Assembly (NCBI RefSeq): GCF_019059575.1
Contig: NW_024881693.1
Coordinates: forward strand, 372,001-436,000
Direction: 5' to 3'
Length of the DNA: 64,000 nt
Source: Amphibalanus amphitrite
Taxonomy: Eukaryota > Arthropoda > Thecostraca > Balanomorpha > Balanidae
Below, piece after piece: positions 41,601 through 55,560 of this stretch. Numbering within the stretch: the stretch's first letter is position 1; each line of letters begins with the position of its first letter. Below the pieces are notes generated by a model that had not been told where the DNA came from, searched no databases, and saw nothing but the letters and a program-made list of their open reading frames with translations. Made by a program: the position numbers and the translations under genes.

Positions 41601-43767
41601 GGGGCGGCCGCGCGTGCGGAGTCCGCCACGGCTGCGGAACGTGGCCTTGGGGCGGAAACGGGACCCTCTGCGGCCGGTGGGCCCGCGCCGCTTCTCTTCG
41701 GCTTCAGGGGCGGCCTCCTCGGCGGCATCAGCGGTCTCAGGCTCGGGTTCGGCCCTGGCGCCGGGGCGGGGCCTCGGGCGGCGGCCGCGGCCACCCCTGC
41801 CGCGCAGCCCCGGGCGGCCCAGCCGCTGCGGGGCGTCCGTCGGGGCAATCTCCTCCTCAGCGACAGCCTCAGGGGCCGGCTGGACCTCCTGCTCCGTCTG
41901 CGTCACGGCCTGGGACTCGGTCTGAACCTCGGCCTGGGCCTCCTCAGAGACCTCAGCGGCGACCTCCGGCTCGACTTCAGCGGGCTGCTCCTCCACCTCC
42001 GGCTGTCCGGGGCGGCGGGAGCGGCCGCGCAGGCTGGAACGACCACCGAACCGGGGACGGGGACCACGGCGGCCACCGGGCGACAGGCGGCGCGGCGGGG
42101 CGGCGGCCTCCTGCTCAGCAGGGGCAGCATCAGCAGCGGCATCAGTCTCTTCGGCCTGGGTCTCAGCGGGCTCCTGACGGCCTCTGGCGGGTCCACGGCG
42201 GCCAGCACCCAGGCGAGGGCGGCTCTGGCGTCCGCCGAACCTCCTGCCGGGCGCGGGCTCCTCTGCGGCCTCCACTGCCTGCTCGGGCTGCAGCTCCGGC
42301 TGACGGCCTCCGATCGGCTTCTTGGTCACTTCCTTCTTCTGCTCCTCCTCCGAGCTCTGCCGTCCGCGGAAACCGCCGGGCCGGCGACGGAAGCCGCCGC
42401 CGAACGAGAGGCGCGGCCGCGGCCGGCGCGCTCCCGGCTGCTCGGTGGTGGTGGTCTCCTCAGCGGCCGGCGTGGTCGCCGCCTCGGTAACTTCCTCCAG
42501 GGGCGGCAGCGGCGTCAGCTTGACGATCGTGTCGGGCCGCGTGCGCAGCTGGCTGAAGTCGATCTCTGTGGTGACCTCGACCTCCGGGGTGGTCTCTGTA
42601 GCGGCCTCTCCGGCGGCAGCGAGGGCCTCGGTGGTGGCAGCCGGCTCGGTGGCGGGCAGAAGCTGCTCGGCGCCTCCGCTCGTGGTCGCCTGCTCACCGG
42701 CGGCTCCGACGGCCAGACCTCCGAGGGCGAACAGGCTGGTGACAGCGTGCTGCTCAGTGACAATCTCCGTCTCCGGAGCCGGGGTGGTGCTGTCACGGGG
42801 CGGGAAGCGAGTCTGCGCCGGCAGACGCTCCTCATCGACAGCGGCGGCGGGGGTGTCGGTCACGTCCTGCTGGGAACGACCGCGGCTGCCGAACCCGAAG
42901 AAACGACCGCGACGGCCTTCCTCCGCCTGAACGGCCTCCGGTACCGGCTGGGCGGCCGGCGCAGGGGCGCGGGAACGGCCACGGGAACGGGAGAAGGGGG
43001 AAGCGCCCGCCTGAGGGGGGAACCGGCTGCCACGGCCGCGGCCCAGCGAGGGCGCGGCGGCGGCGGCGGGCTCTCCGCCAAGGACATCATTGACTGCAGC
43101 GGACTCGGTGGGGAGCTCGGGGGCGGTCGGCCGGCCGCCGCGGCCGCGGCTCCGGCCACGGCTCTGGAACCGGCTCTCGGTGCTCTGGGCAGCAATCTCC
43201 TGGGGCTGCAGCCGGCGACGTCCACCTCCAAGCGGCCGACGGGAGCGCGTGGCCTCAGCATCCTCATCGACCGAGTTCTCAGCGACCGTCGGCGGCCGGC
43301 GGCCTCGCGACGAGGTCCTGCCGAAGAACCGGGACGATCCGGTGGAGGTGCTGGTCAGCTCAGGCTCCGGGGCGATGGGGATCGCCACGGGCTCTGTGGA
43401 GAAAGAGCTGGGGCGCAGACCGCCGCGGCCGCCGAAGCGGGGCCGTCCTCGGCCGCGTCCGAGCAGCGTCTGCTCGGTCACCTCATTGGTGATGCTGTTA
43501 GGCGGCGGCGGCGGCGCCTGGGTGGTCGTGGTGGTAGTGGTAGTGGTAGTGGTAGTGGGCGCCTCGGTGGTCACAAAGGGAGCGGCGAAATCGTCCTCGA
43601 AGTCGAGCGAGTTGGTGCCCTCCTCGTCGTCGTAATAGTAGACGTATTCATACTCGAGGATGGTGCCGTTCTCCAGCTCCTTGCGGACGATCCGCGAGGA
43701 TACGGGCTCCGAGGAAAATTCCTCCTGGCCCACCGCCAGCGACAGCAGCGCCGCCAACGGCAGAAGC
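38696..43767 (-). CDS. Secreted alternating-charge (Ala/Glu/Pro- and Arg/Gly-rich) repetitive protein, matrix or cuticle type
   Basis: No named family is recognised. The main exon is 43767-39767 (4,001 nt); donor GTGAGA joins in frame to exon 38916-38696, which ends KLRSQTASV. The main exon opens with LLPLAALLSLAVGQ, the hydrophobic core and cleavage region of a signal peptide, so the ATG lies in an upstream exon. Next come IVRKELENGTILEYEYVYYY, an acidic patch, a run of 12 Thr and a Pro run. The rest, about 1,250 residues, alternates acidic Ala/Glu/Pro/Thr blocks with basic blocks such as RRPRPRLSFGGGFRRRPGGF or SRSFGRTRGRAPL, a dozen or more times. There is no Cys-rich or chitin-binding domain and many dibasic RXXR sites, possible furin targets. 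A secreted matrix or cuticle protein is inferred from the signal peptide, the YEYVYYYDD motif and the composition. GC is very high, creating long antisense ORFs. Confidence 0.8.
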
Positions 43768-44377
43768 CTGAAACACAGACGGAGGGAGTAATAAATAACA
43801 TGAACATCGATGCATAGGTTTGACAGTGAAGGTAATGCAGCTCAAGACGGCCCAGTGCTTGGACCAATTTCATAATCTAGAGAAAGGAAAAGTGGGTGTT
43901 CATTGATATGCAGGACGTGAGAAGACGCTGCAAGTAAACATCGTGTCGACCCGTCTACGACCTTTCGCTATCCATTTATCTTCCATTTACCATCCATCCA
44001 TATCATAGCGTACACAGTCAGCCTCCCCGCGGGCTAAACCGTCTCGATCGTAACGTCCCGATAGTGCCTGTCCACTTGGCAGCGACTGGGGGCTACTAGG
44101 GGCTGTTCAATATTGATAATTGGTGAAAGGATTCGCTGCTTCTGATTGCTGCAATCTCCGCTTCAGTCCAACTTGTATAGGTATGCAAATTGTTTATTCT
44201 GATAAGATGGCCATCACACCTTTCATTTTTAATAAGAATTAATCCGTGCCAGCACTTCGGTAAATGTAGAATGTATTTACCTTATCTAGTGCATACTCCT
44301 TCTACCCCCGCCCCCCAGTCCTCATTTCTTCTCTCCCTCCCTCACTCCCCCCCCCCTCCAGCAACAGCGGCTCTCAC

Positions 44378-44385
44378 GGTTCCAT
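44378..44385 (-). other. Candidate first coding exon of the alternating-charge protein
   Basis: On the minus strand ATGGAACC is followed by a consensus donor GTGAGA. Joined to 43767 it keeps frame and reads MEPLLPLAALLSLAVGQ, a plausible signal peptide; total 1,409 aa. It is the only phase-compatible candidate I found within about 2 kb, but an 8-nt coding exon is weak evidence. Confidence 0.3.
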
Positions 44386-46680
44386 TGTCCGTCCCCCACA
44401 GCGCCGTGGCCGCGTCTGCGCCTGCGCCCTGGCCTGGGGCTACGAGTCGGGACCGCGCCCCTTGTATCGGCGACCTGTGACCACGCGGCCGACACGCCTT
44501 TCACGTGGCGTCACGGCTGCGTGTGACCTCGACAGTGGGGGGAGAAGGGGGCAGGGAAGGAGGAGGGGCACGCCCTGTTATACCGGCGTTCGGTGGGGAA
44601 TTGGAGGAGGAGTGGTGGAATGGAGAGGAGGGGAGACTGGCACTAAGAAAACGAGAAGAAGGGGTTCAGTGTCACGGAGATTATGTGAAAATGGGAGAAT
44701 CGGGGACCAATCGGTACGAGCCGATCATCGTAACAGATGAAAGAGCGTTGAAACCAAGGTTAAGGCTCAGATTGATTGTTACAGATGACGGTTCTACTAG
44801 AAATATTCTGAATCTGGATAGCTTTGTTTCCGAGCGTTGCGGTCTCGAGACTGCAACGGCGCATAGAACGGTATCTTTCAGTGAGCGAGCGAACGTTGAA
44901 GTCTTCGGGGACTTCAATGCCGAGTATAGAAATATCCTTTCATATTCTGAAGGCCAGAGCCAGCCATTGAGATGTCAGGCGGGTGAATGGACACTTGAAA
45001 GCTTTATCTAGAACCGACCTTTTTCTCGGAGCCAGTGAATCATTGGACATTCACTACTATAACCTTCACGCAATTCGCCGTTTACATTTGTTATTAAGGC
45101 ATACCTTCCTGTGAACGCTTTCTTTCATGTTCATACTGACCGAGATAATTGCCAACAATGCCGCCTATAAATCCAGCAATAAACCAATTAACGAATTGAC
45201 AATTAACCACTTAAGCGACTACCTAGCCTGCTGGCCAAACCACTTTCACTTTCCCCATAGTTCAGCTGTACCGCCAATAGCTTCTCCCGTGCGTCCTTCC
45301 CTGCTCCAGCATGGACGCGTGGCATGAGCTTATCATCGCTTCTCAGCGCAATGTAAACCTGAGCCATTTCTCGCTACAGCCAAATCCATTGTCCATCCCC
45401 AGCTCTAGAGCTCCTCTTTTCCCAGTCTCACGGCCACGGAACAGCGGCAGTGACCGGGCGGACTAAAGGCAGCCAACTTTCCCTCTCACAAAGACGAACG
45501 GGTGACCAGCTCACCGTCTCTCTCCGCCCTGTAAATGTCCATGAGATGAGGAGGAGGTGAGCCACAATCTCCGTGCACGACCTTGGCGCCGCGGGGGCCC
45601 GTGCCAGTCACCGTGCTCGGTCGATCGGCGAGGTAGCTCACTTTTCGATCACACAGCCCGGCCGGGAGCCGCTCACGGCTCAACGCAGGTCGGAGAGGCA
45701 GTGACAGGATTAGAGATCACGCGGGGCGGCTGATTCAGTGGCAGAGTCCGTCTGCAAAGCTGCAGAATTGCAGAGGCATGAGGGTGGTACAGTGTCGTGC
45801 CTGGTACCCTGTCAGGTTGAGAGGCTGCGGACACGCGGTGACGAGAGCAAAAGGAACGGGTGCAGGGGGAGCGGTGGTAAAACTGGACAGGGTGCTACTG
45901 TTGTAGTAATGGTATTGATGCGTTTTATTGAATGGTTCCCGGTGCCGCAGGTCACGGTCTCGGTCCTGGAAAATAATGTTTGTTTGTGTTGACTTAGTGT
46001 TGACTGTCGACTGAGTTGCTTAAATGTGATCGCTGGTTTTAAATAGCACTCAGATCAAATATCTGTAACGCGTCCTTCTTTGTCGTTTTCTCGTCCTTTT
46101 TACTATGTTTTGCGAATGTGCTGCTCTGGTCTCATTACTGCATTCCTTTTTAATTTCGTACGCCATTCTACCAAACAGGCATTTACCTCGCGAGAAAATT
46201 ATCATAGGTCCGTGATAACGTGTCTTTTATGTAGCGTGTTGCCCACTCATACAGCACTGAACACCACTGTTGAGCAGACCAGCTTGTGAGCAACTATATG
46301 CACCTTGCGTCTGCATAGTGCATAGACGGCCGTTGTCCGTTGCATTGTATTATGGCTTATTAAAATGAGCAAAGCACTTTTCATTGCTGACATTCGCACA
46401 TTGAAAATAATGAGTGTGTGTGCTGGAGACCAGTGAAAGCATATCATACACCAAACTAAGCTTTACAGGTAAAGAAATGATAAAGCAAATATAGGCGTGC
46501 GTTGCTGCAATACCGCTATCGTAGCATGTTGCGAATGTCGCACATAAAACTCCCCTAAAACACATAGCGCATAAACATGTGGTACGGTGTCATGCTTAAT
46601 GACACATCAAAGCTTCCAGTGCTGTCCCGACGTGCTCCGTAACGTTAACTCCCGCATACCGTACAATCTCTCCCACACAC
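44386..46680. other. No gene supported
   Basis: GC-rich near 44390-44600, otherwise mixed. It probably contains the promoter and 5' UTR of the alternating-charge gene, but I could not locate a TATA box or start site. Confidence 0.4.
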
Positions 46681-46740
46681 GGCGGCACGGTGGGCGTGTC
46701 TTTTCTCCTCGGCTCGTGGGAGAGCGCCTCTGGGGAGCTG

Positions 46741-46746
46741 TATAAG
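46741..46746 (+). promoter_or_regulatory. Possible TATA box
   Basis: TATAAG follows a GC-rich stretch, with a C/A-rich start-like region 30 bp downstream. The first ATG after it (46784) opens only four codons. No gene can be attached to it. Confidence 0.2.
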
Positions 46747-46789
46747 GTGCACCACGCGCACGGGACGCCACCGCAGCCAACGCCATGGT

Positions 46790-49700
46790 TACGGTGTGAA
46801 CAGGCCGTGAGGGTTGAGCAATTTATGGCTATGTTCGGTAATGTATGGGAGGAAACTTCAGCGCTGTCGCGGCATGCGTTTAGTTCGCACCAAGCGCTAC
46901 TGTTGTGGAAAGTTTCGCACGTAAAGTGATAACTCATAAAAACTGACGGGTCAGTGCGCTGCTATTTGACTTTAGGGTAAACACTTAATGGGTTGTTACT
47001 TCTCCCGCCATGGATACATTAAACATCTATCGAAACTGTCATGTTTCAGCTAGAGCTCCTCTGGATTACCTACACATAAAAGAGATAAACGATAAACATA
47101 ATTGGGTCACACTGATCCCTCCCCAAATCATCCCTCCCCAGCGCCCGAAGCCGGTGATAATCTCGGGCTGTGCGCCGGCGGCGGTGGCTGCCGCGAAGGC
47201 CGCGTCGGTCACCCAGTGCCGGTGCCCCTGTCACGGTCACCCCTGGACGAGACGCGTCTCCGCTCCCCGGATTAGCTCGCCGCCAAAAACTGCCGTAGAA
47301 AGTTGTTTCCCGAAGGACGGAGACCGCGACAAGTAGGGGAGGGTGGAGAGAGGAGCGGAGGGGCGGGGAGAGGAGCGGAGGAGGTCAGCAGGTCTCGGTG
47401 CTGATGGTGGATTACGTCATCGACATCGGATCAGAAGAACGGATCTTTGATAGTTGACAGACGAAGGGAAATGTTCTTTTCAAGGACCTGTAGTGCTATT
47501 TCCTAACGAATAAAACGCCGTTATCGGCTTCATCAGATTCAAGCAAAGGCAACTTCCTTAAATTATGCATATTTACCTACGCTCTCTGAATGAAAGAAAC
47601 GTAAAAACACTGAGGCGAAACCCGTCTCCTGATTTGTTTGACTCGGACCGAATTTACTGCGTCCGCACTGTCACCCACGGAGGTGTTTTTGTGGCCCATG
47701 TTGTGGGTGTCGCTGCCAGAGAGGTGTTTTTGTGAGTGTCCGGTCCAGCTGGCAATGGTTCGGAGGTTAGGGCGACGCTCTAATGTGGCACGTGCCGCCC
47801 TGCACCGACTCAAAAGGAACTTGAGCAAAGCTTAAAAACCGGGGAGATCACATCAGTGATCGTCGTCCCACAGCCCTTGTCGTGACGGTTAGGAAATTAT
47901 GCCTTTTATACTTGACGATCACATTCATATTATGTATGACACGCCAAAGGAGGAGAGAACGCTTTATTTTTTTTTAAATATAAATAAAAAAGCCAGGTAA
48001 ACAAATGGCATGTCTTCAATCGTAAAAAAGCAATAATAATGATCGGGGATGCCATTCACACGAACGTAAAAAGCGATGTGACAGACTTCACATCCAAGTT
48101 CATCGCTTTTTAACAGTGCTTATCATAAAACAAACGTCACGGCATCATAAAGATCTTCCCTTGACCGATTGAACCGAGAGCTACATACAGCCTTCAATAA
48201 TCCACTAAAAGCTACAGCAACACGAAAACTAGCCGTCACATACGAGCCGCTATTCCTCTTTCCCATGGTATTGAGTCGTCTTCACTCGCTATAATTCCAT
48301 ATCAGGACCTTTTACGGTCCATTTAATCTCCCCAACCTCCTTTCGATCATCACGTGACCCCACGTGACCTAACGCTCAGGTATCTCTCAGACAGCGGGAT
48401 GCCATCAAAACCGTTCAACGGCCTGGCCCGCGATCCAGGTCAGTCCGTGCGTTCACTTTCGTTGGCCGCCCCGGCTAAGGTCGACCGGTTCAAAGGAGAT
48501 GCGCCAGCCGGTACGAAAAACCCGCCGGCCCGCCGAGCCGTGCCCGACTGTGACCCATGAAAGGTGAATGTGTCTCACACATGCGTGACATGCTTCACAA
48601 GCAAAATTGACAGTTCAATGATGTCAGAAAACCCTTCGGTCTCGGGACACTGTCTTTACATCTGTTATACCTAAGCTCATTGCTTGATTGTTTGATTCTA
48701 CGGAGAGCTACAACATAAAAATACTCCGGTAACTTCTTGGAATCCTGCATCTGGCAGAAAAGAGCGATTAACCACAAGGGAATTTTTATTGAGCCGTAAA
48801 CAACGAACACTTCTCAGCGATCCTACAACGATGGTATGAAGCCAGGCAACTCCCAGTGGGTGTGGTCGCCCGTCCTGCACTAGTGACCTGCTATACTCGG
48901 ATACAGGGCGTGGCCATTCGCGTACTGTGGCGAGCCAGTCGTGACGTATTAGCGTGATAAGATATGCACCAGAGATCGGCCACACTATAAAGATCGCGTG
49001 AGTGACATAATAGACCGGTGACATGAAAATAGTAGGTATCATGAGCATTCCAATTTTAGACCAATTCGAGTATTGCGATCGGTGATTTAATGAAAGGTTA
49101 TGCGGAAATCATTGGAGCCGATTTTAGTATTGCATGGATATGACACGATTGACATGTCCTTTAGTCAATTTACCTTTTATGCCATTTGTCGCTTATTATT
49201 CAAGATATATCGAGGCATAGGCATTAATTTTGGTGAAGAGGCATGCAATGCAATGAACACTGCAGTGCCTCAAGTAAGATTTTAATGACTTAATACTTTG
49301 AGCAGCGCATACTGCCTCATACGGGTGGAACGTCGCATGTCTCCATGCATACATTTCCACCTGGCTTGCGACTACCGAGCCTAGAACCACAGCGCTTTCA
49401 CACGCCGTCAAAATAGAGTGTCAAACGACCGCACGACACGCGCGAAACCCCTGGAGCTCTCATTTTCACTGTCATTGCCTTCGCCAAGCTACGTCGTCGA
49501 GCGAATCTCAAACTTCCGCGCACCGAGAAGAGACGGGGATGACTGTCGCCTTTTGAGAACTCGGCTGGGCAACGTCTCGACGACAGATGTCAAGACGTTG
49601 TTGTCGCGAGTTCCATGAAAATCGGTTTGCCATGGATGTCGTTTCTACCCACTGCGTATGTAAAAGGGAAGGGAGACGGTGGGTGTTGTCATGCTTGTGC

Positions 49701-52700
49701 CGAGCTCATGTGGAATTTTCGCGTACATTTTATGTTCTGAAAAGCGCATCAAATAAATGCGATATGCTTGCACTAGCCTGCAGTCGTCCATGCAATATTT
49801 TGGAGATCTCACGCCACGCTACTTATAGGTACACTAAACAATCCCTTGACATGTCTGATATACCATAAAGATAACTGATGGAGCATAGAGTACATACAAT
49901 ATGCTTGCACTTGCACTTGAGGCCGATATATGGCACCAAAGCTCCTACCAGTGGAGACGTACCGTTCGTCAAACCGCTCAGCGTAACACGACTTAGAAAG
50001 TGTATGTAACTATGTGTGTGAGACGTGTGTGATGTGCGTGCTTATGGTGCTGCATGTGTGCAGCGTTTTTATATGAGACTTCGTCCATTCTTGGGTTTCT
50101 ATGCCTGTGGATGATGAATCAAATAAACAAATAAACAAATAAACAAGCATGTTCTTACCCATGCATTATTTGCCTAGAATAGCCTAGAATAGCCTAGAAT
50201 ATCAATATCCCACATCGCTAATGGTAGAAATAGCCATGGCATGTTGAAAGCATGTCCCAGTCGGCTATGGTGCTACAGCTGCATGTTTTCCCCCTCTGCG
50301 AAGGGGCATCTCACAATTGTCACACGTTTACCACGCTTGGAAGTCGGATAACTTCCCTCGCATGATTACTTTACGCTTTCTTATGCAGATACAATGCCGT
50401 GAGCGAAGCAGGATCTGATCACGCTAAAAGGAGAAAAGGACATTAGTGGCTTGCGGTATACGAGCTGAAGTATCACATGGATACCACTGGTTTCATTCGT
50501 TTAATTATTTAATATGTGTTCTGAACCAAAAACACTCATCGCTAAGGAACGTCAGAGTCCATAATCAGCTTTACGGTAGGGCCTTGTCAAAATTCTTGAG
50601 TCGTTGAGACTCCTTGCGTGCCAGGTTGGGGCTCGGCCGCGCGGATAATGCCCATTTCAGTAAGCTCTCCGCCTGCCCACACTGATCTGCGGTTAGTCTC
50701 TCTAAGGCTACCCTCTCCGCCGTGACCCGTTCCACCCCGCCCCTCCCTGAGCGCGGCAGCTGGGCCGGGCGGTGCCAGGCACAGAGGTCTACCGTCCGCG
50801 GCGCCCGTCCCGTCCTCCTACCCCACATCTCCCACCTGGGTGGGGCTGGGGAGGGGGAGGTGACCTCACCCAGACCGGCCCCTCAGCTGCGTGCCCCCTC
50901 CCCCAGCCCTCCACCCCGCCCTGCCCCACAGTGGAAGGTCAGATAGCTTGAAGCCCGGGGCTCGTTCTCATTTTAAAACGATGGGGAGGGATCAGCCGTG
51001 GGCTAGTGCCGGAGGATGCTAGGAAAATGATGATTTGCCTGCCTAATTGTAGCACCGGGGCAATTTGGGTACCAGCTGGCATTTTTAATAGTACACTACT
51101 CGAGGAAGAGAATGCCGCAAGGAATAACGTAATAGGTTTATAATAGAGCCAAGGCAGCCAAGGTTAACGTTACCAAATACCGGAGTTCCGTTATTTGTCG
51201 CGATAAAAAGGCATCCTCTTAAAGACGCTCTTGTAGGCACAACACTATTGATTTTGTAAACAGCCGACAGTCTAAAAATATTGAACACCTACGGAACAGG
51301 ATGTGAGAAATCAGGTGCATTACTTCCCAGAAATCTGCCAGAATTCCCTACACTTCGCACGCTTCCACTGAAGGAAAACTCTCTGGCTTGGAGAGTACTG
51401 AAACACGTCGCTCAGCCGATCGGGCGTGGTCAGTCACGTGACCTTCCCGGTTTCCCCTCCCCATTATCAGCAGTTGAACGAGGCCCAGAGCAAGGCTAAG
51501 GTCTGTCCTCGACGGCAAACGAAGTGGGGCACCGCCCGCGGTATCCCAGAGCCGGCCGAGAAGGAGATTTACTGCGATTGGACGGCGTTTTGTGAGATCG
51601 GTGGCTGATTAGCTCGTGTTTCGCTCATTAGACTCGTGTCGGACGTTATCTGCCCAGGACGTGACGACATAAGACCAATTGACATATCACGACCCACCAG
51701 ACTACTACGTGGACGGCGTGAGGACCTTGAGATGTTTTCTTCCGCTGGCCTTACAGTGATAAAGGTAGCATTACATCTGAGATAGCAAGCTGTTGGTCCC
51801 GGAGTGTCGAGATAAAAACCGAGCCTTTGCCATTGAAATACTGCTGACCTCAGGGTGCATTACAAGCCGCGATACCTGGACAAGACATTAGTGTTTTGTT
51901 GATAGGTTAGAGTTCAAATCAACAGTGCAACTAAAAGCGCACTCGACAATCTTGTCTCTTCTGAGATGAAGGGGAAATAAATCGCGACTGAATAGCCGTG
52001 GCACGTTTCCGTTTTTGCTGGATGACTGGTCATTGCGCGGCGTTTCTTACTGAGAATCTATTGCAGCGACCTCGCAGCGGTAAGGATATTTATGCTGACC
52101 TAGTTACATCACAGGACAAAGGTCAACAGAGGCTCGAGGGAGTTCCGGGAGCCGCCGGGGATGTCATAGGGGGCCCGAGGGCGACGGTACTACGGAAGGA
52201 AGTAAATACTTAGACGCTAAAATAAGAAAACGACGCGCTAGTTTTCCAGGCTACTTATTGAGAAGGCGATTACCGATGGATAGTCGGTCAACACCCAGTG
52301 GAAGCTGAGAGTGAGCCCTGATATTGTAAGCATTACTTCGGCATTGAGTGACATCAGAAAGGGCTCTTTGACTTCCAAAGCAAGCACAATTTGCCAACTG
52401 GTCTAACCAGGATAGCAACTCACTTATCGTAATAAGATTCGGCGCATAATTCAACTGCAGCGACTGATATTAAATCCCGCTTACCAAACAGTGAATAAGG
52501 ATGGAGCAAGTCCTCCCAGCGTTGGGCAACATTGGCCGTATGAAATGAGCGCTATAGGCCAGAGGCAGTGTCGAGCCGCTCTCCTCGTCTGTGATCAGGC
52601 CCGCCCCGTGATCTGGGCAGGGTCGTGCGCCACGACGCCGAACTCTGGGCGTGGCTCGAGCACGGCGGGAGGGGTGGGGCGGCCCGGTTACGCCACTCAC

Positions 52701-55560
52701 GGCGCCCGAAAACACACATGCACACAGCCATCATGGGTAGATGAACGACAAAGTCCCATCTCAACCTGAATGGGGAGCTGTGCGACACCATCAAACTAAC
52801 TACATTGGACAAATAATGTTTCAGCTTACGACAATAAAAACTAAGAGGCTGATCTGAGACTATCATCCCAACAGATCAACTTGAGACCAATATCAGCAAT
52901 TGAGCATTTGTACATTCGCAGCTTCAAAGCTTCCCATGCGATTCTCCCGCGACCCTGGCTCTAGTCGGACCTCTACCCTTGGCGGTTTGACCATTTTCCA
53001 GGCACCTTGCACCGTCTCGGGGTCCGCCCGCTTATTCACCTCGCATTCTTCCACACCGCTCGAGGCCGTCTGGGCAGCCCCCCATGTGTTCCGATGGGCG
53101 GTGTCCGGTGGCCTGTTGGTTTTGTGGGCCCGCTGCCCCGCCGCGCCCACTGCTTGGCCTTGCATTGGTCGCACGCTGGGGTCTGGGGCGAGTGGTGTGG
53201 CCGGGGGCTCCGCCCCAGTGGTAAACAATGGGGAGAACCGAGTCGTGAAAGAAGTCTCGACTTGACCCAGTCTCTCCGAGGCTGTGGGATAATGGCGGAC
53301 TAGCTGGGGTGCAGCTCCGTGTTTGTCGTCGTGAGAATTGAATAGTTCGTGCAGCACAAAACAGTTGGGTACTCCACTCCTTACATTATTCTGGAGAAAC
53401 GTCAGCGTTCTGGCTCTGATCGGCTAGTTCGCCGCACATGCTTAGTTTCTCTACTCCATCGCAGTCATCGTACGCCGAGACTTTTCTCGCTGCCTTTTGC
53501 TGAAAATCCCACCGCAAAAGTCCGGCTGGGAAACCAATTACAGATTGCACTTTGCAGGCAGTATTTTCAATTATGCATAACTCTAAGTTCATATCCGTTT
53601 TCTTGGACCACGTTTTCCTAGCTTCTACAGCACTTAGATGAGAAGAGCATGCAACAATCTCTCCTCATCACGCTTGTTTCTCCCTAATATTGTAATGGCT
53701 CTTTATCACGTACGCCTGCCCATCCTCTCTGCCAAACTGTGACCAGCCACCGCGCATTTCCGCGTTTTCACAACACTTGTTCGTCATCTGGGTACGTTTG
53801 CAGCACAATGGCTCAGTAGCCGATGGGACAGCCGGTTCCATTCCACATGCCATGCAATCGTCCCGTTCACCCCCGATTGCGGCACCGGCCGACCCGAAGG
53901 CGACTTGGCGCGCGGGGGCGTGCGAGAAGCCACCGGGCCACACGCCAGACTGGCCGCTGTTGCCCAAGCGTCGCCCACAGTCGCGCAGAGCTGCCGGCAG
54001 CGGCTGCCGCCACCCCTCCGCCCCCGCCCCGCCGCGCCGGCCGGCCGACATTCAGCTGCAGATGAGCGGAGCGGCTGCGCCGGACGGCACGGGAGCGCTG
54101 CGGCGCAGCCTACCCTCTCGTCTCGCCCAAGGTCGCGGCGCCGCAGGTAAAAGTGAATGCATAGAAAGGCGGCAGCGCCGAAACCGGTTGTGGCGCGCAA
54201 GCCGGCGGATTACGTCCGAGGTGACCTATGGCCGGCCCGAGATGAGGTTCGGGGGATGGGGAAGGGATTTGGGGTCAGCACGGGTGGCCTATAGTTACCT
54301 ATGCAGACCCTGCCTCGCCCGCCCGGTCCCTGGCGCAGCCCCAAAGATGGGACGGGACAACACTCCCCGGCCTTTCGCAAACTGTCGCCTGACTTCTAGG
54401 GCCCAGTAAGAGCGTGAATATCAACAAGGTTCCTTTCAAGAGTGTCGTGTCGCCAATACGTGTGCCATCAGCAAGGCCCTTAACATTGGGCACGGTTGAA
54501 TGCATCCAAAGTTCCCAGTGATTTCTGTCAACCACATGTTCTCGGTTATTTCCCAGCGAATTGTCACTCATAAAAGTCTCTTCTCTTGGGATTTCCATTG
54601 ACAGTTTTCCACTTTCAATTGCACTGATTGACGGCCAATGCATGTGCCAGGATTCCTCGCCTGATATAGTACGACAGAAAATTACCATCGGTCTTGTGGC
54701 GCTCACTCTGACCTCACAAATGGCTCGCTCGACCCAGCTAGCCGGTCACGATTTGACCTAGCGTCTCGCACGAACCCCGTCTGCCGGTCCCGCCAACGCG
54801 GGGGAGGGTAGTGGAGAGAGGGAAGCCGGCCGACCGGAAAGTTATTATTGTCGGGGAGCACGCGCGACGCTTCGAGCAGCAATGTTTCTTCACCGCGGGG
54901 TCTGAAGTCTAGGCTGACAATTTCGATTGATCGTGTATAATCATACGTTTGAATCTAGGCTGATTGCACCCACAACACTTTGATTGTCATTGTCGTTTTA
55001 TCTGTTCAACACTCTGGAATGCTTAATGCATTGTTTCGTAGTTGTTAAAATGTTAAAATGAGTTGCGAGGCCTCATTACCTAATAAAGAACAAATTGGAC
55101 TTATGATTTAATGCATCTAAAGGCTGTCTATTTTTATAAACGTTCCGTGGACGTCAAGAGACTGGGCGTTAACATAAGATACATATGATCCAAAATAGTC
55201 GGCGTGGGAATAAATTCATACGTAACGTAACATTAACAAACCGATTCAGGACGATGGACATGCTGATATGATCAACCGATGAGTTCTTTTTTAGTAATTT
55301 TGTGTAGACAGTTACACTAGAAGGTGTTTTAAACGGTTGCATATGTTAGTGAAGTGGCTCAATTTTAATGGCATCAGTAAGAATACGGTAACATTTGTTT
55401 GCGATGCTAAAAAAATTAAGATAAAATATAAAGAATAATGACAATGATGACAATACAAATAACTAGACATGTGGTGAACGAAAGCGATTTTGTATTCATA
55501 GAAAACAAATTTATGTATGCAGGAGAAATTGCAAAATAAAGTTCTTTGATTGCCATTACT
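46790..55560. other. Gene-poor stretch
   Basis: Read in all frames for long or recognisable ORFs; none supported. GC-rich islands stand out at about 47140-47400, 50590-50950, 52560-52720 and 53880-54150. A short inverted repeat lies at 48068-48078/48101-48111 (11-bp arms). I could not tell whether this is intergenic or long introns of an outside gene. Confidence 0.4.
50121..50144. repeat. AAATAAAC x3
   Basis: Three perfect 8-bp units. A second simple repeat, GCCTAGAATA x3, follows at 50172-50200. Confidence 0.9.

Noticed and set aside
39784-41925. 713-codon plus-strand ORF, and other long ORFs at 41219-42490 and 42747-43817
   Set aside because: Antisense shadows of the very GC-rich alternating-charge gene. 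The minus frame has the signal peptide, splice-consistent ends and the longer ORF.
45486-45683. Minus-strand MDIYRAERDG plus donor as first exon of the alternating-charge gene
   Set aside because: The donor leaves one extra base while the acceptor at 43767 needs two, so the frame breaks.
47141-47336. Possible plus-strand exon after CTCCCCAG, with a Cys-rich CRCPCHGH segment
   Set aside because: No partner exon, no recognised domain; probably a chance ORF in a GC island.
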